From positions 248,001 to 312,000 of the forward strand of contig NZ_FNJO01000001.1 of assembly GCF_900104095.1 (NCBI RefSeq): a stretch of DNA of 64,000 nt, written 5' to 3'. Under the pieces are notes generated by a model that worked only from the letters and a program-made list of their open reading frames with translations, was not told the origin of the DNA and ran no database searches. Made by a program: the position numbers and the translations under genes. This document shows positions 11,431 to 21,185 of the stretch, in pieces. Numbering within the stretch: position 1 is the first letter of the stretch; each line of letters starts with the position of its first letter. This DNA is from Ralstonia sp. 25mfcol4.1 (GTDB lineage Bacteria; Pseudomonadota; Gammaproteobacteria; Burkholderiales; Burkholderiaceae).

Positions 11431-13806
11431 TCACTTCCCCGGTTGCTGCGCGTACGAAGCCGCCCGCGCCAGGTTGGTTTCAAGCTGCCGCTTGCCGGCC
11501 ACGTACTGCTTGGGCCAGGTAACATCGCGGAAGCCCAGCCGTGCGGCTTCGTGCAGCGTCCAGGCCGGGTCTGCCAGATGCGGCCGGGCAATCGCGCACA
11601 GATCGGCGCGGCCCGCCGCGACGATGCTGTCGACGTGGTCGGCCTCGAAGATGGCGCCCACGGCAATCGTCGGGATGCCGGCCTCGTTGCGGATGCGATC
11701 GGCGAACGGCGTCTGGTACATCCGGCCATAGACCGGCGCCTGTTCGGGGCTGACCTGACCGGACGAACAGTCGATCATGTCGGCGCCGGCCGCCTTGAAG
11801 GCGCGCGCAATCTCCACGGCATCGTCGGCCGTGATGCCGCCTTCGACCCAGTCGTGCGCCGAAATCCGCACCGACATCGGCTTGTCCTGCGGCCAGACAG
11901 CGCGCACCGCGGCAAAGACCTCCAGCGGAAAGCGCAGCCGGTTGGCCAGCGAGCCGCCGTAATCGTCGGTACGGACGTTGGTCAGCGGCGAGATGAAGCT
12001 CGACAGCAGATAGCCGTGTGCGCAGTGCAGTTCCAGCCAGTCGAAGCCGGCCTCGGCCGCGCGGCGGGCGTTGGCCACGAAGTCGTCGCGCACGCGGTCC
12101 ATGTCGGCGCGCGTCATCTCGCGCGGCACCTGCGACACGCCAGGCAGGTAGGGCAGCGCCGACGCCGATTCCAGCGGCCAGTTGCCCTCGGCCAGCGGGT
12201 AGTCCATCTTCTGCCAGCCCAGCTGCGTCGAGCCCTTGCGGCCGGCATGGCCCAGCTGCATGGCGATGCGGGCGTCGCTGTTGGCGTGTACGAAATCGAC
12301 GATGCGCCGCCAGGCATCGCGCTGCGTGTCGTTCCACAGCCCCGGACACCCCGGCGTGATCCGCGCGTCGGGCGACACGCAGGTCATCTCGGCCACCACC
12401 ATGCCGGCGCCACCCAGGGCGCGCGAGCCCAGGTGCACCAGGTGAAAATCGCCCGGCACGCCGTCTACCGACGAATACATGGCCATCGGGCTCACTACCA
12501 CGCGGTTCTTCAGCGTGACGCCGCGCACCGTAAACGGCGTGAACATCGGCGGCAGGCCCGCGTCGCCGCCGGCGGCGCGCAGCTTCAGCGTTTCCTGCGG
12601 CACGCCGGCCTGGGCGGCCAGCCATTGTTCGAACCCATCGACATAGCCGGCGTCGCGCACGCGCAGGTTTTCGTGCGAAATCCGCTGCGAACGCGTCAGC
12701 AGCGAATAGGCAAACTGCTCGGGCGCCATGCCCGCGTAGCGCTCGACATTCTCGAACCACTCGGTGGAATTGCGCGCGGCGTTCTGGATCTTCAGCACCT
12801 CCACGCTGCGCGTGGCCTCGTAGCGCGTCAGCGCCTCGGGTACGCCATCCACGCCAGCGGCGCGGTGCGCGCCGATCTCGCTGGCCAGGTCGATCGCGTC
12901 TTCCAGCGCCAGCTTGGTGCCCGAGCCGATCGAAAAATGCGCGGTATGCGCGGCATCGCCCATCAGCACCACCGGCACGCGACGGCCGTCGGCCAGCGTG
13001 TTCCAGTGCACCCAGCGGTGGCAGATCACGCGCGGGAAGCGGATCCAGTTGGCCGAGCCGCGCAGGTGCGTGGCATTGCTGATGAGCCGGTGGCCGTCCA
13101 GATGGCGGGCGAAGAGCCGCTCGCAGAACGCCACGCCCTCTTCCTGGCTCATCTGTTCGATGCCGGCGGCGCGCCACACGGGCTCCGGGGTTTCGACGAT
13201 GAACGTCGACGTATCGTCATCGAATCGGTAGGCATGGGCCTGGAACCAGCCATGCTCGGTCTTCTCGAACGCAAACGTGAACGCGTCGAACAGCTTGTGG
13301 GTGCCCAGCCAGACAAAGCGGCACTGGCGCGTATCGATATCGGGCGCGAAGGTCCCGGCGTAGCGGGTGCGGATGCGGCTGTTGATGCCGTCGGATGCGA
13401 TCACCAGATCGGCGTTGTACTGCTGGGCCAGCGCCTGGTCGTCGGTGGCGTCGGTCTCGAACACCAGCTTCACGCCCAGCGCCTCGCAGCGGGCCTGCAG
13501 GATGTTGAGCAGGCGCTTGCGGCCGATGCCGATGAAGCCGTGGCCACCCGAGCGGATCGTGCGGCCGCCAATATGAATGTCGATGTCGTCCCAGTGATCG
13601 AAGGCCGCATTGATTTCGGCCGCGCTGACCGGATCGGCCTGCTTCAGGTTTTCGAGCGTGGCATCGGAAAACACCACACCCCAGCCGAACGTGTCGTACG
13701 GCCGGTTGCGCTCGACCACCACCACCTCGTTGGCCGGGTCCTGCAGCTTCATCAGCAGCCCGAAGTACAACCCTGCCGGGCCGCCGCCAATACAGAGCAC
13801 TCGCAT
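11431..13806 (-). CDS. Fused flavin monooxygenase/OYE reductase: 2-aminobenzoyl-CoA monooxygenase/reductase type
   Basis: The 791-residue protein fuses two flavoenzymes. Residues 1-390 are a class A FAD monooxygenase ([16 protein letters not shown] at residues 5-20; [14 protein letters not shown] near residue 277). Residues 405-780 are an old-yellow-enzyme-type oxidoreductase ([24 protein letters not shown] near residue 592). This fusion defines 2-aminobenzoyl-CoA monooxygenase/reductase, which hydroxylates and then reduces the ring, and the related salicylyl-CoA 5-hydroxylases. The ridA gene and amino-compatible operon favour 2-aminobenzoyl-CoA. It is first in the operon; its ATG follows GGAGA, and a palindrome lies 57 nt upstream. 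Confidence 0.92.
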   Translation of the reverse strand: MRVLCIGGGPAGLYFGLLMKLQDPANEVVVVERNRPYDTFGWGVVFSDATLENLKQADPVSAAEINAAFDHWDDIDIHIGGRTIRSGGHGFIGIGRKRLLNILQARCEALGVKLVFETDATDDQALAQQYNADLVIASDGINSRIRTRYAGTFAPDIDTRQCRFVWLGTHKLFDAFTFAFEKTEHGWFQAHAYRFDDDTSTFIVETPEPVWRAAGIEQMSQEEGVAFCERLFARHLDGHRLISNATHLRGSANWIRFPRVICHRWVHWNTLADGRRVPVVLMGDAAHTAHFSIGSGTKLALEDAIDLASEIGAHRAAGVDGVPEALTRYEATRSVEVLKIQNAARNSTEWFENVERYAGMAPEQFAYSLLTRSQRISHENLRVRDAGYVDGFEQWLAAQAGVPQETLKLRAAGGDAGLPPMFTPFTVRGVTLKNRVVVSPMAMYSSVDGVPGDFHLVHLGSRALGGAGMVVAEMTCVSPDARITPGCPGLWNDTQRDAWRRIVDFVHANSDARIAMQLGHAGRKGSTQLGWQKMDYPLAEGNWPLESASALPYLPGVSQVPREMTRADMDRVRDDFVANARRAAEAGFDWLELHCAHGYLLSSFISPLTNVRTDDYGGSLANRLRFPLEVFAAVRAVWPQDKPMSVRISAHDWVEGGITADDAVEIARAFKAAGADMIDCSSGQVSPEQAPVYGRMYQTPFADRIRNEAGIPTIAVGAIFEADHVDSIVAAGRADLCAIARPHLADPAWTLHEAARLGFRDVTWPKQYVAGKRQLETNLARAASYAQQPGK

Positions 13807-13862
13807 CTGTCAGTCTCCTGCACGCCGTCGGCACCGGGCCGTGGCACTCTACATCAGGGTTA

Positions 13863-13884
13863 AATATTTTATGCTTAAAATATT
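13863..13884. promoter_or_regulatory. Palindromic operator candidate for the anthranilate-CoA operon
   Basis: AATATTTT and AAAATATT form a perfect 8-bp inverted repeat separated by six bases, in an A/T island within G+C-rich DNA, 57 nt upstream of the first gene of the operon. Size and symmetry suit a dimeric MarR- or TetR-type repressor. No such regulator gene is in the window, so it would act in trans. Confidence 0.6.
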
Positions 13885-13982
13885 AGGGCGCCTGACGATG
13901 GCTGGCAAGAAGAATTTTAGGCGGCGTCCGACATGGCGCCCTCTCCTGCCTACGCAGAAAAGGGCCGTCATCGTCACATCGG

Positions 13983-15872
13983 TCAGCCGAGGGCGTCTTT
14001 CACCTGATCCAGAGCGGTCGGGTCCTCAATCGTGGTCAGATCCCCCGGATCGCGCCCCTCTGCCACGGCCTGGATGGCGCGGCGCAGCAACTTGCCAGAG
14101 CGGGTCTTCGGCAGCGCATTGACGAAAAACACGCGCGCCGGTCGGGCCACCGCGCCCAGTTGCTGTTCGACAGTCTTCATCAGTTCGCCTTCGAAGATCA
14201 GCCGGTCGTCATCGGTGCTGGTGCGGCTGGCATCCCGGGCGATGCAGAAGGCCAGCGCCACCTGCCCCTTCAGCGCGTCCTGCACGCCCACCACGGCCAC
14301 TTCGGCCACCCCCGGGTGGGACGACAGGCTTTCCTCGATCTCGCGCGTGCCCAGCCGATGCCCCGCCACATTGATCACATCGTCGGTGCGTCCGAGGATG
14401 AAGACGTAGCCATCGTCGTCGCGCACGCCCCAGTCGAATGTCGAATAGCACTGCCGGTTCGGCACCGCCGACCAGTAGGTGCGCACAAAGCGGTCATCGT
14501 CGCCCCAGACCGTGGTCATGCAGCCGGGCGGCAGCGGGTAGTCGATGGCCACCACGCCCTTCCGGTTCGGCGGACATTCCTCGCCGGTCACTTCATCGAC
14601 GATCCGCAGGTCATAGCCGTAGGCCGGCACGCCGGGCGAGCCCAGCTTCGCCGGCAAGGCCTCGACGCCGCGCTGGATCGCGATGATCGGCCAGCCCGAT
14701 TCGGTCTGCCAGTAGTTATCGACCACCGGCTTGCCGATGCCGTCCTGGATCCAGCGTGCCGTGGGTTCGTCCAGCGGCTCGCCGGCCAGGAACAGCAGCC
14801 GCAGGCTGGACAGGTCGTACTGGCGCAGCAGCGCCGGATCCTGCTTCTTGAGCACCCGGATGGCCGTGGGCGCGCTGAACATGATGTTCACGCCGTGCCG
14901 TTCGACGATCTTCCAGAGAATGCCGCCATCGGGACGGATCGGCGTGCCTTCGTACATCACCGTCGTCATGCCGGCCAGCAGCGGCGCATAGACGATATAG
15001 CTGTGCCCCACGACCCATCCCACGTCGGACGCCGTGAACATCGTGTCGCCAGGCTTGCCGCAGAAGATGTATTCCATCGACGTGGCAAGCGCCACCGCAT
15101 AGCCGCCGGTATCGCGCTGCACGCCCTTGGGCTTGCCAGTGGTGCCCGAGGTGTACAGCACATACGATGGCTCGCTCGATTCCAGCCACACGCAGGGCAC
15201 CTGCTGGCCCGCCATCCTGTCGCGCCAGGCGGCGTAGTCCTCGTCACGGCCGGCCGTGCGCGGCATGTCGGCCAGCTTGCGGTCCACCAGCAGCACCCTG
15301 TCCGGATGATGGCCTGCCAGCCGGATCGCCTCGTCGAGCAGCGGCTTGTACGGCACCACCTTGCCCGCGCGCGACCCTGCGTCGGCACTGACGATCACCC
15401 TGGGCTTCGCATCGTCGATACGCGCGGCCAGGCTGACCGAGGCAAACCCGCCGAACACCACCGAATGCACGGCCCCGATGCGGGTACACGCCAGCATCGC
15501 GAACATCGCTTCGGGGATCATCGGCATGTAGACCAGCACCCGGTCTCCGCGCTGCACACCCAGCGCCTGCAGCGTGGCGGCCATCCGGTTCACCTCGTCG
15601 TGCAGCTGGCGATAGGTGTAGACGCGCTCGGAATCGGTCTCGGTGGACGCATAGACCAGCGCGCGCTGGTCGGCCCGCTCGGGCAGGTGGCGATCGACGG
15701 CGTTGTGGCAGAGATTGGTCCGCCCGCCAACGAACCAGCGTGCGAACGGCGGATGGCTGTCGTCGAGCACGCGCTCGAACGGGGTTTCCCAATCGATGCG
15801 CGCAGCCTGTTCGGCCCAGAATCCGGCCTTGTCGGACAGGGAACGCGCGTGCAGGGCACGGCTTGCCGTCAT
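13983..15872 (-). CDS. prpE: Propionate--CoA ligase
   Basis: The 629-residue protein belongs to the acetyl/propionyl-CoA synthetase family: P-loop YTSGTTGKPKGVQRDTGGYA near residues 237-256, VVDNYWQTESGWP near residue 385, and the regulatory lysine in KTRSGKLLRR near residue 597. The PKGVQRDTGGY form and length favour PrpE over acetyl-CoA synthetase. It activates propionate for the methylcitrate cycle. The ATG at 15872 follows GGAGA. It stands apart from prpBCD, which are not in the window, and 176 nt separate it from the catabolic operon downstream. Confidence 0.9.
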   Translation of the reverse strand: MTASRALHARSLSDKAGFWAEQAARIDWETPFERVLDDSHPPFARWFVGGRTNLCHNAVDRHLPERADQRALVYASTETDSERVYTYRQLHDEVNRMAATLQALGVQRGDRVLVYMPMIPEAMFAMLACTRIGAVHSVVFGGFASVSLAARIDDAKPRVIVSADAGSRAGKVVPYKPLLDEAIRLAGHHPDRVLLVDRKLADMPRTAGRDEDYAAWRDRMAGQQVPCVWLESSEPSYVLYTSGTTGKPKGVQRDTGGYAVALATSMEYIFCGKPGDTMFTASDVGWVVGHSYIVYAPLLAGMTTVMYEGTPIRPDGGILWKIVERHGVNIMFSAPTAIRVLKKQDPALLRQYDLSSLRLLFLAGEPLDEPTARWIQDGIGKPVVDNYWQTESGWPIIAIQRGVEALPAKLGSPGVPAYGYDLRIVDEVTGEECPPNRKGVVAIDYPLPPGCMTTVWGDDDRFVRTYWSAVPNRQCYSTFDWGVRDDDGYVFILGRTDDVINVAGHRLGTREIEESLSSHPGVAEVAVVGVQDALKGQVALAFCIARDASRTSTDDDRLIFEGELMKTVEQQLGAVARPARVFFVNALPKTRSGKLLRRAIQAVAEGRDPGDLTTIEDPTALDQVKDALG

Positions 15873-16079
15873 GATGTGTCTCCTCCGCTTGTCGTTTGTC
15901 GTAATGCGGTGCGGATGGCTACGGCCCGGCCCGGGTGGGGAGGGCTATCGCCCGGCGCCTGCATTGCGCAGGGACCTGCGACGCCGTCCCCTTGGGCACG
16001 GATATCGGCCATCCTTTTTTGAAGAATCTACCATGACGGCGCGGCGGCTCAGACGTTTGGCCTCGCCGTGGGTGCCGAT

Positions 16080-16115
16080 CCCCCCGCGGCCAGCGACGTA
16101 GCGCGGCGCGGGGGG
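16080..16115. repeat. G+C-rich hairpin downstream of mltD
   Basis: CCCCCCGCG and CGCGGGGGG pair perfectly over nine bases with an 18-nt loop, 25 nt after the mltD stop (minus strand). There is no T-run, so it may be an imperfect terminator or an mRNA-end stabiliser. The rest of the 268-nt gap between mltD and prpE shows no gene. Confidence 0.45.
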
Positions 16116-16140
16116 ACGGATCAGACAGGTCGGATATCGC

Positions 16141-17853
16141 TCAGCGAGCGTGACCCTTGGCGGACTTGGCCGTCGGCGTCTGCTTGGCGGGCGTGGCGGG
16201 CGCCGGCTTGCTGGTCGACTTGGTGGCGCCCTTGTGCGGTGCGGCTTCCACCACCACGCGCTTGCGCGGCTCGGCCTTTTCAGCTTTCGACGATCTGGAA
16301 ACCGATGCCTTTTCGACCTTCTCGGCTTTTTCAGATTTCGCCGCAACCGTCCTGCCGTGCGCCGCCTTGCCGCGAACCGGCGTATCGTCGCCATCGTCGC
16401 CGCGCTCGGCACGTGCCGCGGCCGGCGAGTTCGGACGGACCATCAGCACCAGGCTCTGGCCGGCCACGAGCTTGCTGCCCGACAGCTTGTTCCACGACTG
16501 GACCTGCCGCACGGACACCCCGTAGCGATGGGCCACCGACGACACCGTGTCCTTGCGCCCCGCCTTGACCACCACGCGGCGCGCGTCCGGCACGTCCGGC
16601 TCGACGGCCAGCATTGCGGTATCCACCAGCGACGCGCTGATGTCCTGGTCGTGACGATCGGTGCGCGGAATCATCACCGTCGATCCCGCCTTCAGGCGCA
16701 TGCCCTTGGGAATGCGGTTGATTTCGCGCAGCGTGTCGGCATCGACGTTGAGCCGCGCGGCCAGGGACTCCACGCGCTCGCGGCTGTCCACCGAAATGGC
16801 CGTCCAGGTGGACAGGCCGCCACGATAGGTATTGAGGTTGTACTGGAATCGTTCGGCGTTATCGAACGGCAGCAGGATCTGGGGGTTGGCCGCACCCAGA
16901 ATCACCGGGCGGTTGAACGACGGATTGAGCGCCTTGAACTCGTCCAGCGGCATGTTGGCCAGCTTGGCCGCCAGCGCCACATCGATATCGCGCGACGTGG
17001 TTACCGTCACGAAGTAAGGATGATCGGGGATGTCAGGCAGCTTCACCCCATACGCGGCGGGGTTGGCGATGATGTTCTTCACCGCCTGCAGCTTCGGCAC
17101 GTAGTAGCGCGTCTCGTTCGGCATGGTCAGGCTGGCGTAGTCCGTGGGCAGCCCGCGCGCCTGGTTGCGCGCGATGGCCCGCGACACGGCACCCTCGCCC
17201 CAGTTGTACGCGGCCAGCGCCAGATGCCAGTCGCCGAACATGTCATAGAGCCGCGACAGGTAGTCGAGCGCCGCGTCCGTGGACGCCAGGACATCGCGCC
17301 GCTCGTCGCGGAACATGTTCTGCTTGAGGTTGTACGACTTGCCCGTGCTGGGGATGAACTGCCACATCCCGGCCGCCTTGGCCGTGGATTCCGCCTGGGG
17401 ATTGAACGCGCTCTCGACGAACGGCAGCAGCGCCAGCTCGGTCGGCATGTTGCGGCGCTCGAGCTCTTCCACGATGTGGTAGAGGTAGCGGCTCGACCGG
17501 CTCACCATCCGCTCCATGTAGTCGGGGCGGGCGGCATACCACTGCGTGCGATCGTCGACCAGCGTGCCTTCCAGGTCCGGCATCGCAAAACCCTTGCGGA
17601 TGCGGCCCCAGATATCGGACGACGGCCCGCGCAGCCAGTCCACGCTGGACTGGTCGACCTTGGCGACGTTGGAACTGGCAAGCGAGCCGGCGCGGCCGGT
17701 GCTGTTCAGGGTATTGAGAGGGTCCTTGGCAGGACCGGATTCCAGGGCGGTCGGCGTGCCGGCCATCTCGCCGGCAGGCGTAGTGGGTGTGCTGGCGCAG
17801 GCTGCAAGCAGCGCGGCACACGCAACTACCGCCAGAAATCGACCAAATCGCAT
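16141..17853 (-). CDS. mltD: Membrane-bound lytic murein transglycosylase D
   Basis: The 570-residue protein begins with a lipoprotein signal ending in the lipobox LLAACAS (Cys about residue 19), so it should be anchored to the outer membrane. A lysozyme-like SLT domain follows, with the catalytic Glu in LLPFVESAFNPQAES and the GMWQFIPSTGKSY motif. LysM-type segments lie near residues 335-375 and 415-460, and a Lys/Ala/Pro-rich basic tail ends the protein. It cleaves peptidoglycan glycan strands to 1,6-anhydromuropeptides. The start at 17853 is chosen for its AGAGAA ribosome site and correct lipoprotein signal; a TTG 24 nt upstream is less likely. Confidence 0.93.
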   Translation of the reverse strand: MRFGRFLAVVACAALLAACASTPTTPAGEMAGTPTALESGPAKDPLNTLNSTGRAGSLASSNVAKVDQSSVDWLRGPSSDIWGRIRKGFAMPDLEGTLVDDRTQWYAARPDYMERMVSRSSRYLYHIVEELERRNMPTELALLPFVESAFNPQAESTAKAAGMWQFIPSTGKSYNLKQNMFRDERRDVLASTDAALDYLSRLYDMFGDWHLALAAYNWGEGAVSRAIARNQARGLPTDYASLTMPNETRYYVPKLQAVKNIIANPAAYGVKLPDIPDHPYFVTVTTSRDIDVALAAKLANMPLDEFKALNPSFNRPVILGAANPQILLPFDNAERFQYNLNTYRGGLSTWTAISVDSRERVESLAARLNVDADTLREINRIPKGMRLKAGSTVMIPRTDRHDQDISASLVDTAMLAVEPDVPDARRVVVKAGRKDTVSSVAHRYGVSVRQVQSWNKLSGSKLVAGQSLVLMVRPNSPAAARAERGDDGDDTPVRGKAAHGRTVAAKSEKAEKVEKASVSRSSKAEKAEPRKRVVVEAAPHKGATKSTSKPAPATPAKQTPTAKSAKGHAR

Positions 17854-18030
17854 TAAGTTCTCTGAAAGTGACGCCAAAAATTTCGCCTGATCCTATGGAA
17901 AAGGCCGGTTGGCGTCAATGAGATTTTCCCGAAGATGCAATTTGGACATCTTGCGATACCTGAAATGCAGGCCGGGGCCGCCCCGGCGGATTCGGCACCC
18001 CCTGCCCCGCCCGCAAACGTCTGGAATGTA

Positions 18031-18831
18031 TTAGCGGAAATTGTCCTTCCATCCCCGCAGCGCACCGAACGCCGCGGCATCGTTGCTGACGTCGCCGCCC
18101 TGTGCCTGCACGGCGCGGCGCACGGCCGGCTCGCGGGAACGCAGGAACGGATTGACTGCGCGCTCATGGGCCACCGTGGTGGGTACCGTCGGGGTCTCGG
18201 CCTGACGCAGCGCGTCTACCCGCGCCGACCATGCCGACAGGTCGGCATTGCCCGGCTCCACGGCCTGCGCAAAGCGGACATTGCTGCGCGTGTATTCGTG
18301 GGCGCAGTACACCCGCGTATCGCCTGGCAAGGCGGCCAGTTTGTCCAGCGACGCCAGCATCTGCGCCGGCGACCCCTCGAACAGCCGCCCGCACCCGCTG
18401 GCGAAGAGGGTATCGCCGCAGAAGACCGCGTGGCCCGCGCCGGGCAGGTCGCCCACATAGGCCACGTGGCCGGCGGTATGGCCGGGGACATCCAGCACGC
18501 GGAAGGTCGCGGCCGGGTGTGCCAGCGTCACCGTATCGCCCTCGCGCACGGCCTGGGTGCGATGTCCGATGCGTTCGCCGGCAGGCCCGATCACCGGGAT
18601 CGGCGCGCCGTCGGGGCCGGCCGGATGACCTTCCAGCAAGTCCGACACACCTCCCTGGTGATCGCCATGGTGATGGGTGATTACAATAGCGCCCAGTGCC
18701 AGTCCGCGTTGCGCCAGAAATCGCTCCACCGGCTCGGCCTCGCCTGGATCCACCACCGCGGCACTTTTACCGTCGTGGATGGCCCAGATATAGTTGTCCT
18801 GAAAGGCGGGGATCGGCTCCACTTTCAACAT
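18031..18831 (-). CDS. gloB: Hydroxyacylglutathione hydrolase (glyoxalase II)
   Basis: The 266-residue protein is a metallo-beta-lactamase-fold enzyme with the zinc motif [10 protein letters not shown] near residues 53-62, a downstream VPGHTAGH and the C-terminal [11 protein letters not shown] segment typical of GloB. It hydrolyses S-lactoylglutathione to lactate and glutathione in methylglyoxal detoxification. The start at 18831 gives the family's usual N-terminus ([16 protein letters not shown]); an upstream extension overlaps the divergent methyltransferase gene and is rejected. Confidence 0.95.
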   Translation of the reverse strand: MLKVEPIPAFQDNYIWAIHDGKSAAVVDPGEAEPVERFLAQRGLALGAIVITHHHGDHQGGVSDLLEGHPAGPDGAPIPVIGPAGERIGHRTQAVREGDTVTLAHPAATFRVLDVPGHTAGHVAYVGDLPGAGHAVFCGDTLFASGCGRLFEGSPAQMLASLDKLAALPGDTRVYCAHEYTRSNVRFAQAVEPGNADLSAWSARVDALRQAETPTVPTTVAHERAVNPFLRSREPAVRRAVQAQGGDVSNDAAAFGALRGWKDNFR

Positions 18832-18841
18832 GTGTGCTCCT

Positions 18842-19642
18842 ATGTCCAACCGACCGATTATAGATTGGGAAGAATGGCTGGCGTCGCCACCCGGGCAGTA
18901 CATGCTCCGGTGGGAGTCGCAGCAGTATGACCGGACGGTAACGGACATCTTCGGCTATCACGCGGTGCAGCTGGGGCTGCCCCACATCGACACGCTGCGC
19001 GAGAACCGCATGCCGTTCTCGGCGCTGGCGCTCGATGGCCGTGCCGGCCCGCACGGGCCGCGCGAGACGCACCCCGATGCGCGCCAGCTGCTGTGCCGGT
19101 TCGACGAACTGCCGTTCGATACGCAGAGCATAGACCTGGTCACCCTGCCCCACATCCTGGAGTTTTCCGAGGATCCGCACGAAGTGCTGCGCGAGGTATC
19201 GCGCGTGCTGATGCCCGAGGGCCGCGTGGTGGTGACCTGTTTCAACCCGATGAGCCTGTGGGGCGCGCGCCAGGGCCTGAACCGGCTGGGCGCCACGCCC
19301 TTCCTGCCCAGCGACGCGCAGACCATCGGCTTCGTGCGAATCAAGGACTGGCTCAAGCTGCTCGGCTTCGAGATCATCCGCGGCCGCTTTGGCTGCTATT
19401 GTCCGCCGTATCGCACCGACCGCTGGCTGCAGCGCGCCGCCTTCATGGAAAAGGCGGGCGACCGCTGGTGGCCGATCTTCGGCTCGGTCTACATGATCTC
19501 GGCGGTCAAGCGGGTCAAGAACATCCGCCTGGTGGGCCCGGCGTGGAAGACCGCCAAGCCGACCCTGGCGCCTGTGGCGGCCCCGGTGGCCACCCCCACG
19601 GGTACGCACGGCAAACATCACAAGACCACGCCCGACGCCTGA
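18842..19642 (+). CDS. SAM-dependent methyltransferase (class I)
   Basis: The 266-residue protein has a methyltransferase-11-like core: [19 protein letters not shown] near residues 88-106, corresponding to motif II, followed by [21 protein letters not shown] basic, Ala/Pro-rich tail ends the protein. Homologues often sit divergent from gloB, as here, but their substrate is unknown. An in-frame ATG at 18830 would overlap the gloB start; the ATG at 18842 is preferred. Only 10 nt separate the two divergent start codons, so their promoters must overlap each other's coding regions. Confidence 0.8.
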   Translation: MSNRPIIDWEEWLASPPGQYMLRWESQQYDRTVTDIFGYHAVQLGLPHIDTLRENRMPFSALALDGRAGPHGPRETHPDARQLLCRFDELPFDTQSIDLVTLPHILEFSEDPHEVLREVSRVLMPEGRVVVTCFNPMSLWGARQGLNRLGATPFLPSDAQTIGFVRIKDWLKLLGFEIIRGRFGCYCPPYRTDRWLQRAAFMEKAGDRWWPIFGSVYMISAVKRVKNIRLVGPAWKTAKPTLAPVAAPVATPTGTHGKHHKTTPDA

Positions 19643-19665
19643 GCCGGGCTCTCCTGAACCTATCC

Positions 19666-20103
19666 ATGCAAGAAGTCACGATTTATTCCGACGGCGCCTG
19701 CAAGGGCAATCCCGGCCCTGGCGGCTGGGGTGCCGTGCTGGTATCCGGCGGCCACGAGAAAGAACTGTTCGGCGGCGAGAACCCCACCACCAACAACCGC
19801 ATGGAACTGATGGCCGTGATCGAGGCGCTGCGCGCGCTCAAGCGACCCTGCGTCATCAATATCTATACCGATTCGCAATACGTCCAGAAGGGCATCAGCG
19901 AATGGATCACCGGCTGGAAAAAGCGCGGCTGGATGACGGCCGACAAGAAGCCGGTCAAGAACGCCGACCTGTGGCAGATCCTGGACGAAGCCCGCCAGCC
20001 GCACGTAATCGAATGGCACTGGGTGCGCGGCCATGCCGGCCATCCCGGCAACGAACGGGCGGACCGCCTGGCCAACCGCGGCGTGGAATCGATCGACGCC
20101 TGA
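19666..20103 (+). CDS. rnhA: Ribonuclease HI
   Basis: The 145-residue protein matches RNase HI in length and in its catalytic acids: Asp in [12 protein letters not shown] (about residue 9), Glu in NNRMELMAV, Asp in IYTDSQYV and Asp in GNERADRLA. It degrades RNA in RNA-DNA hybrids. It follows the methyltransferase gene by 23 nt and precedes dnaQ by 57 nt on the same strand; the rnhA-dnaQ pair is widely conserved in proteobacteria. Confidence 0.97.
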   Translation: MQEVTIYSDGACKGNPGPGGWGAVLVSGGHEKELFGGENPTTNNRMELMAVIEALRALKRPCVINIYTDSQYVQKGISEWITGWKKRGWMTADKKPVKNADLWQILDEARQPHVIEWHWVRGHAGHPGNERADRLANRGVESIDA

Positions 20104-20160
20104 ACGCCTGACCCCCGCAATCCGTCGCCCGGCCGTGCCGGGCGATTACAATCCTGCCCC

Positions 20161-20898
20161 ATGCGACAGATCGTTCTCGATACCGAAACCACCGGCCTGA
20201 ACCACGCCACCGGCGATCGCCTGATCGAAATTGGCTGTGTGGAACTGGTCAACCGCCGCCTGACCGGCCGCAACCTGCACTTCTACATCAACCCGGAACG
20301 CGACGTCCCTGAAGACGCCGTGGCCATCCACGGCCTGACGGCCGACTTCCTGGCCGACAAGCCGAAGTTTGCCGAGGTCATGCACGAGATCCGGGAGTTT
20401 GTGCGCGACGCCGAGCTGATCATCCACAACGCCGCGTTCGACATGGGCTTCCTGGAGATGGAGTTCAAGCTCCACAACCTGCCCCCGTTCCGCGACCACG
20501 TGGCCAATGTGATCGACACCCTGCGCGAAGCCCGCCAGATGTTTCCCGGCAAGCGCAATTCGCTGGATGCCCTGTGCGACCGCCTGGGCGTCAGCAACGC
20601 ACACCGCACGCTGCACGGCGCATTGCTCGATGCCGAACTGCTGGCCGAGGTTTACCTGGCCATGACGCGCGGCCAGAATTCGCTGGTCATCGACATGCTC
20701 GACGCCGGCGCCGCCCAGGGCGAAACCCGCGCCACGGCCGACCTGTCGGCCCTGACCCTGCCGGTGCTTCTGGCCACCGAGACCGAACTGTCGGCCCACC
20801 TGAGCGTGCTCAAGGAACTGGACAAGGCCAGCGGCGGCAAGACGGTCTGGAAGATCGAAGTCCCGACCGAAGTGCCCGCCGACGCCACCGTGCAATAG
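20161..20898 (+). CDS. dnaQ: DNA polymerase III epsilon subunit (3'-5' proofreading exonuclease)
   Basis: The 245-residue protein is a DEDDh exonuclease: ExoI motif VLDTETTGL (residues 5-13), ExoII HNAAFDMGF near residue 90 and ExoIII HGALLDAELLAEVY near residue 152. It proofreads within the Pol III core. The C-terminal 60 residues are the alpha-binding region. It forms a short unit with rnhA; a tRNA promoter follows 38 nt after its stop. Confidence 0.97.
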   Translation: MRQIVLDTETTGLNHATGDRLIEIGCVELVNRRLTGRNLHFYINPERDVPEDAVAIHGLTADFLADKPKFAEVMHEIREFVRDAELIIHNAAFDMGFLEMEFKLHNLPPFRDHVANVIDTLREARQMFPGKRNSLDALCDRLGVSNAHRTLHGALLDAELLAEVYLAMTRGQNSLVIDMLDAGAAQGETRATADLSALTLPVLLATETELSAHLSVLKELDKASGGKTVWKIEVPTEVPADATVQ

Positions 20899-20935
20899 CC
20901 CTCACCACTTTTTTAAAGAAAGTTCAAAAAAGGGC

Positions 20936-20964
20936 TTTACAAGATACTGGCCCATCGGCATAAT
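20936..20964 (+). promoter_or_regulatory. Sigma70 promoter of tRNA-Val
   Basis: TTTACA (20936-20941), a 17-nt spacer and CATAAT (20959-20964) give a good sigma70 promoter. Transcription would begin near 20971, about 45 nt before the mature tRNA. Confidence 0.75.
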
Positions 20965-21014
20965 CTCGTTTCTCCACTGCACGACGCCAGCAACAACGGC
21001 GACGAAGCAGCAAG

Positions 21015-21089
21015 GGGTGGTTAGCTCAGCGGTAGAGCACTGCCTTCACACGGCAGGGGTCACAGGTTCAATCCCTGTACCACCCACCA
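21015..21089 (+). tRNA. tRNA-Val (anticodon CAC)
   Basis: A complete 75-nt cloverleaf is visible: acceptor GGGTGGT pairing with ACCACCC, D arm GCTC/GAGC, anticodon stem CTGCC/GGCAG with loop TTCACAC (anticodon CAC, reading GUG), T arm ACAGG/CCTGT with TTCAATC loop, and an encoded CCA end. The 3' part from position 21043 is also the left attachment site of the 10.9-kb element, so this part of the gene is contributed by the element while the original 3' part sits at 31941-31989. Confidence 0.97.
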
Positions 21090-21091
21090 GA
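21043..21091. repeat. attL, left copy of the 49-bp direct repeat
   Basis: These 49 bases, from the anticodon arm to just past the CCA of tRNA-Val, recur exactly at 31941-31989. The flanking bases diverge at once on both sides (G versus C before; A versus T after), as expected for attachment cores. The crossover presumably lies in the tRNA anticodon or T-arm region, as for other tRNA-targeting tyrosine integrases. Confidence 0.95.
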
Positions 21092-21102
21092 ATTACCCGG
21101 GA

Positions 21103-21126
21103 AGCCTTGCATACGCAAGGCTTTTT
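21103..21126 (+). terminator. Element-borne terminator for tRNA-Val
   Basis: AGCCTTGC and GCAAGGCT form a perfect 8-bp stem with an ATAC loop, followed by T's, 14 nt after the tRNA. It lies inside the element, so the element supplies a new terminator in place of the original one now at 31996-32025. Confidence 0.85.
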
Positions 21127-21185
21127 GGCTTTGGGCTCATGGCTTCGGGCAGGTCTCCAACGACAGTGCTCTAGGAACCTGATTC

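Noticed and set aside
11443..13863. Plus-strand frame of about 806 codons opposite the monooxygenase/reductase
   Set aside because: Arg/His/Gly-rich antisense translation; the minus strand encodes a convincing two-domain enzyme.
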